Shown: positions 60,909-64,000 of the stretch, in pieces | Layout of the letters: each line of letters starts with the position of its first letter | Position numbering within the stretch: position 1 is the first letter of the stretch | Translations under genes and position numbers: made by a program | NCBI GenBank assembly: GCA_900766925.1 | Contig: CAAFXG010000216.1 | Coordinates: 16,211 to 80,210 of the forward strand | Length of the DNA stretch: 64,000 nt | From: Lachnospiraceae bacterium | Lineage (GTDB): Bacteria > Bacillota > Clostridia > Lachnospirales > Lachnospiraceae | Reading direction: 5' to 3' | Notes under the pieces: generated by a model | Told to the model about the DNA's origin: nothing | Seen by the model: only the letters and a program-made list of their open reading frames with translations | The model's database searches: none

Positions 60909-62300
60909 TTAAATTAATTCCTTAGCCAGCTCCATTAACCTGTCTCTCTCATTAAGCTCAGGGTCATCGAACACCATTTCCATAATCTGCTTTAGTATCC
61001 TTCCAAGCTCAGGCCCTGGCATCACTCCAAGCCGAATCAAATCCTTTCCGTTAATAGCGAGGTCGGATATTTTCAGACACTGATTCTCGTTTACAATTAT
61101 TTTCTGCGTTTCTATAAGCTCATCTATGGCTTTCTGACGTTGCATAAGCTTATACTCACTCTGTCCTGCCATATCTGCCCTTCTTATAGCTACAAAATCG
61201 CCAAAGTTTTCATTTCCGAGCTTAGCAAGAAATCTTCTCAATGCCCGAATATTTGTATTTTCGTTGGATATACCATAGTCATGATTTAGCACAAGTCTTT
61301 TGACTCTGTCTATGGTGTTATTATCAAGCTTAAGACGCCTTAATATTTCATTTGCCATTTTTTCGCCTCTTACCTGATGTCCATAGAAATGATCCACACC
61401 GTCTTCATCTGTTGTTTTACAATCCGGTTTTCCAACGTCATGAAGAAGTGCGGCGTATCTTAGCACCATGTCCTTAGGTGTGTTTTCCATTACCTTTATT
61501 GTGTGCATACCCACAGAATACATATGATAAGGATTATTTTGCTCAGTTTGCATCATCACATCAAACTCCGGCAAAAATACTCCCGTAAGACCAAGCCTAT
61601 ACGCTTCGACCAGCATCCCGGGATTATCCGACATAATAAGCTTGGTTAGCTCAACCTGTATTCTCTCGGCACTTATATCTCTCAAAAATTCCGCCTGTTC
61701 CTGCATGGCCTTTCTTGTTGGCTCATCTATCTTAAAACCCAGCTGCGCTGCAAATCTGACCGCGCGAAGTATTCTTAATACATCCTCGTCAAACCTTTCG
61801 GAAGGATTTCCCACACAGCGGATTATTCCATCTTCAAGGTCTCTTCGTCCGCCAAAAATATCTATTATCCCTCTGTCATCATTATATGCCATCGCATTTA
61901 TGGTGAAATCTCTCCGTTTTAAGTCCTCCTCCAGTGAAGCCGTAAATGTTACCTCAGACGGACGTCTGTGATCCTCATATCTGCCATCAACCCTGTATGT
62001 GGTAACCTCAAACGCATACGGCTGAGTATCATCCTCTGTAAGCTCATGCATCAGACCTCTTCCGACAATAACGGTCACAGTTCCGTGCTGAATTCCCGTA
62101 TCCACAGTCTTAGTACCCTGTCTCTGAAGAAATATATCCTTGACAGCCTCCGGCGGAGCAGACGTTGTTATATCCCAATCATTTGGTGTTTTGCCAAGCA
62201 ATGCATCACGCACACAGCCACCCACAATAAAGGCCTCGTAACCATGCCTATTCAGTTCAGTTATTATAAATCCGGCACCCGCCGGCATTTCTATTTTCAT
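60909..62300 (-). CDS. cca: CCA-adding tRNA nucleotidyltransferase with HD domain
   Basis: 463 residues. GGCVRDALLG and NDWDITTSAP form the class II nucleotidyltransferase active site, RRDFTINAMAYND is the flexible loop and EDVLRILRAVRFAAQLGF the head-domain helix. An HD domain follows (about 260-380; LLHDVGKPDCKT). It adds or repairs the 3' CCA end of tRNAs. The HD domain occurs in many Clostridia versions. It starts 29 bases after the ProS stop, in a housekeeping run. Confidence 0.93.
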   Translation of the reverse strand: MKIEMPAGAGFIITELNRHGYEAFIVGGCVRDALLGKTPNDWDITTSAPPEAVKDIFLQRQGTKTVDTGIQHGTVTVIVGRGLMHELTEDDTQPYAFEVTTYRVDGRYEDHRRPSEVTFTASLEEDLKRRDFTINAMAYNDDRGIIDIFGGRRDLEDGIIRCVGNPSERFDEDVLRILRAVRFAAQLGFKIDEPTRKAMQEQAEFLRDISAERIQVELTKLIMSDNPGMLVEAYRLGLTGVFLPEFDVMMQTEQNNPYHMYSVGMHTIKVMENTPKDMVLRYAALLHDVGKPDCKTTDEDGVDHFYGHQVRGEKMANEILRRLKLDNNTIDRVKRLVLNHDYGISNENTNIRALRRFLAKLGNENFGDFVAIRRADMAGQSEYKLMQRQKAIDELIETQKIIVNENQCLKISDLAINGKDLIRLGVMPGPELGRILKQIMEMVFDDPELNERDRLMELAKELI

Positions 62301-62329
62301 TCAATCACCTGATATATTTCAAATTCAGA

Positions 62330-63766
62330 CTAGTATGCTCTTCCGAAATATACCATCTTCTTGGCAGGCTTACCGCAGTAAACGCATGTATCAGCTAATG
62401 TTTCCTGTTCAAATGGCATACATCTTGTAGTTGCACCTGTTTCCTCTTTGATTGCATTTTCACATTCTTCACAGCCACACCACATCGCCTTTATAAAGCC
62501 CGGCTTTGTGTTTATTGTATCTTTAAACTCCTCCCAATTTGTTGCAACATAGGTATGCGAATCTCTGTGTGCTTTTGCACGTTCAAACATATCCTTCTGA
62601 ATTGTCTCAAGGAGTTCTCCTACCCTTGCATCAAGCTCCGCAAATGGTACAATTGCCTTTTCCCTTGTATCACGTCTTACGATTACTGCCTGTCCTGCCT
62701 CAATATCCTTTGGACCAACCTCGACACGAAGAGGTATTCCTCGCATCTCCTGCTCAGCAAATTTGAATCCCGGATTCTTGTCAGAAGTATCCGTTTTGAC
62801 ACGATAGTTCTTCTTAAGCATAGCCTCAAGCTCCGCTGCCTTTTCAAGTACACCCTCCTTCTTCTGCATGATAGGAACTATCATTACCTGAGTTGGAGCC
62901 ACCATTGGAGGAAGCACAAGTCCGGAATCATCACCATGCACCATAATAATGGCGCCGATAAGTCTCGTTGTCGTTCCCCATGAAGTCTGATGAACGTACT
63001 GTAATTTGTTTTCTTTATCCGTATACTGAATTCCAAATGCCTTTGCAAATCCATCACCAAAATTGTGACTTGTTCCTGACTGAAGAGCCTTGCCGTCATG
63101 CATCAACGCTTCTATAGTATAGGTAGCCTCTGCACCTGCAAACTTTTCTTTGTCTGTCTTACGTCCCTTGATAACAGGCATTGCAAGAACATTCTCACAG
63201 AAATCAGCATAAACATTTAACATCTGTATTGTTCTTTCTTCTGCTTCCTGCGCTGTGGCATGTGCGGTATGTCCCTCCTGCCACAAGAATTCTCTAGAGC
63301 GAAGGAAAGGTCTTGTTTCCTTCTCCCAACGAACTACAGAGCACCACTGATTATATACCTTTGGAAGATCACGATATGACTCAATTTCCTTCTGATAAAA
63401 ATCACAGAATAAAGTCTCTGAGGTTGGACGGACGCAAAGTCTTTCCTGAAGTGGATTAAGTCCTCCATGTGTCACCCATGCAACCTCAGGCGCAAAGCCT
63501 TCAACATGATCCTTTTCCTTCTGCAGGAGACTCTCCGGAATAAACATCGGAAGGTAGACATTTTCAACTCCGGTCTCCTTAAAACGCTCATCCATCTGCT
63601 TCTGTATAAGCTCCCAAATTGCATAACCTGCAGGCTTTATTACCATACAGCCCTTAACACTTGTATAATCTACCAGCCCTGCCTTAATTACTACATCTGT
63701 ATACCATTGTGCAAAATCCTCTTCCATTGAAGTTATCTGCTCAACTAATTTCTTATCCTTTGCCAT
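62330..63766 (-). CDS. proS: Prolyl-tRNA synthetase, archaeal/eukaryotic-like type
   Basis: 478 residues, the short form without the bacterial editing insertion. LRPTSETLFCDFYQKEI and RPFLRSREFLWQEGHTAH are class II motifs 1 and 2, and LQSGTSHNFGDGFAKAFGI is the motif leading to the active-site core. The C-terminal domain has a zinc-type cluster (CGCEECE...CVYCGK) and the protein ends in GRAY, with the terminal Tyr typical of this type. AGGAGG precedes the ATG. The upstream 230 bases carry several palindromes but no T-box signature. Confidence 0.95.
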   Translation of the reverse strand: MAKDKKLVEQITSMEEDFAQWYTDVVIKAGLVDYTSVKGCMVIKPAGYAIWELIQKQMDERFKETGVENVYLPMFIPESLLQKEKDHVEGFAPEVAWVTHGGLNPLQERLCVRPTSETLFCDFYQKEIESYRDLPKVYNQWCSVVRWEKETRPFLRSREFLWQEGHTAHATAQEAEERTIQMLNVYADFCENVLAMPVIKGRKTDKEKFAGAEATYTIEALMHDGKALQSGTSHNFGDGFAKAFGIQYTDKENKLQYVHQTSWGTTTRLIGAIIMVHGDDSGLVLPPMVAPTQVMIVPIMQKKEGVLEKAAELEAMLKKNYRVKTDTSDKNPGFKFAEQEMRGIPLRVEVGPKDIEAGQAVIVRRDTREKAIVPFAELDARVGELLETIQKDMFERAKAHRDSHTYVATNWEEFKDTINTKPGFIKAMWCGCEECENAIKEETGATTRCMPFEQETLADTCVYCGKPAKKMVYFGRAY

Positions 63767-64000
63767 TTCTATATCCTCCTAATATTGTATTGCCCCCTCA
63801 CTTCAAGGGACTGCCCCCTCACTCCCGTTCGGCGGCCTGTCGTCGGAGCCATGCATAATTATGAACTTCGTTCATAATGGCTCCTCCTTGTATAGTATCT
63901 TTTAGATACTACTTCCTTTATACAAAATTATATATTTCCTTTTGTTCAATAGGCTTAGTTAAGCCCATGATATAATTGTCCTAGTGTCAATCAGGTAATA
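63767..64000 (-). promoter_or_regulatory. Structured leader upstream of proS
   Basis: On the plus strand this gap holds GGCTTAGTTAAGCC (63952-63965, a 6-2-6 palindrome) and TAGTATCT-TTT-AGATACTA (63893-63911, eight-base stem). It also holds a nested hairpin, GGAGCCAT...ATGGCTCC (63845-63884) around ATTATGAAC-TTC-GTTCATAAT, and two copies of TGCCCCCTCACT (63791-63802, 63812-63823). I could not place a convincing -35/-10 pair, and no TGGNACCGCG-type T-box sequence is present. The upstream gene is outside the window. Confidence 0.5.
63819..63875 (-). CDS. Possible 18-residue leader peptide upstream of proS
   Basis: An 18-codon frame, MNEVHNYAWLRRQAAERE, starts at 63875 with AAGGAGG exactly seven bases upstream and stops 53 bases before the proS start. 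The ATG lies in the loop-side stem of a strong hairpin, and part of its ribosome binding site lies in the outer arm. It contains no proline, so it is not a classic proline attenuator. It could be chance within a palindromic repeat. Confidence 0.3.
   Translation of the reverse strand: MNEVHNYAWLRRQAAERE

Noticed and set aside
63767..64000. T-box riboswitch before proS
   Set aside because: Expected for a Firmicute synthetase gene, but no TGGNACCGCG-type antiterminator sequence or matching terminator is present.

Overview
The window looks like the chromosome of a low-GC, Gram-positive, anaerobic Firmicute, most likely a Lachnospiraceae-type Clostridia (Roseburia/Butyrivibrio/Lachnospira-like). 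The basis is the gene mix: a CotS-type kinase, an SpmA homologue, an archaeal-type ProS, an HD-domain CCA-adding enzyme, a modular amidase-glucosaminidase, and strong AGGAGG-type ribosome binding sites. The genus is inference. No tRNA, rRNA or CRISPR array was seen.

Layout. (1) 2-172: the C-terminus of a tyrosine recombinase, cut by the window edge. (2) 339-14357, plus strand: one tightly packed, visibly AT-rich operon. It encodes a whole GDP-D-glycero-D-manno-heptose pathway (GmhA, HddA and an HddC-GmhB fusion), heptose-modifying enzymes (4,6-dehydratase-like, cupin epimerase-like, reductase-like and a UDP-galactopyranose-mutase-like flavoprotein), and a dolichol-phosphate-mannose-synthase-like GT2. 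A GtrA protein, a YfhO-like membrane protein, a PPi-type phosphofructokinase and two unknown proteins complete it. I read it as a heptose-donor pathway wired to a GT2/GtrA/YfhO three-component glycosylation module. (3) 14344-39137, minus strand: a wall-polymer locus with a Wzx-like flippase, acyltransferase-3 proteins, two TagF-like glycerophosphotransferases and two Stealth phosphotransferases. It also has a ferredoxin/FrhB-pyruvyltransferase fusion, an FN3 membrane protein with a previously unlisted 49-residue partner, an ABC exporter, two GT4s and the initiating sugar-1-phosphate transferase. (4) 39297-42602: a secreted bifunctional autolysin with 57-bp coding repeats. (5) 42936-52057: a second export block (giant GT2, methyltransferase, second Wzt/Wzm pair) plus rfbC-rfbA-rfbB for dTDP-4-keto-rhamnose. 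rfbD is not in the window.

(6) 52080-56690 is decayed or repeat-rich. It holds an Rpn-family remnant, an SpmA without SpmB, a MITE-like 238-bp palindrome, a MacB-like ABC protein with a promoter/dyad, and a composite of long inverted repeats. (7) 56691-63766 is housekeeping: phosphoglucomutase, PEGA lipoprotein, CotS-like kinase, CCA transferase and ProS, ending in a structured proS leader.

The two polysaccharide blocks are convergent and overlap by 14 bp at 14344-14357. Noncoding DNA carries two short repeat families. One has a conserved stem-loop core inside long, locus-specific inverted repeats (near 42.7 kb and 56.6 kb). The other is a GC-rich repeat on the same strand (near 50.9 kb and 56.4 kb). 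Most promising for follow-up are the heptose/three-component system and these nested inverted-repeat elements.
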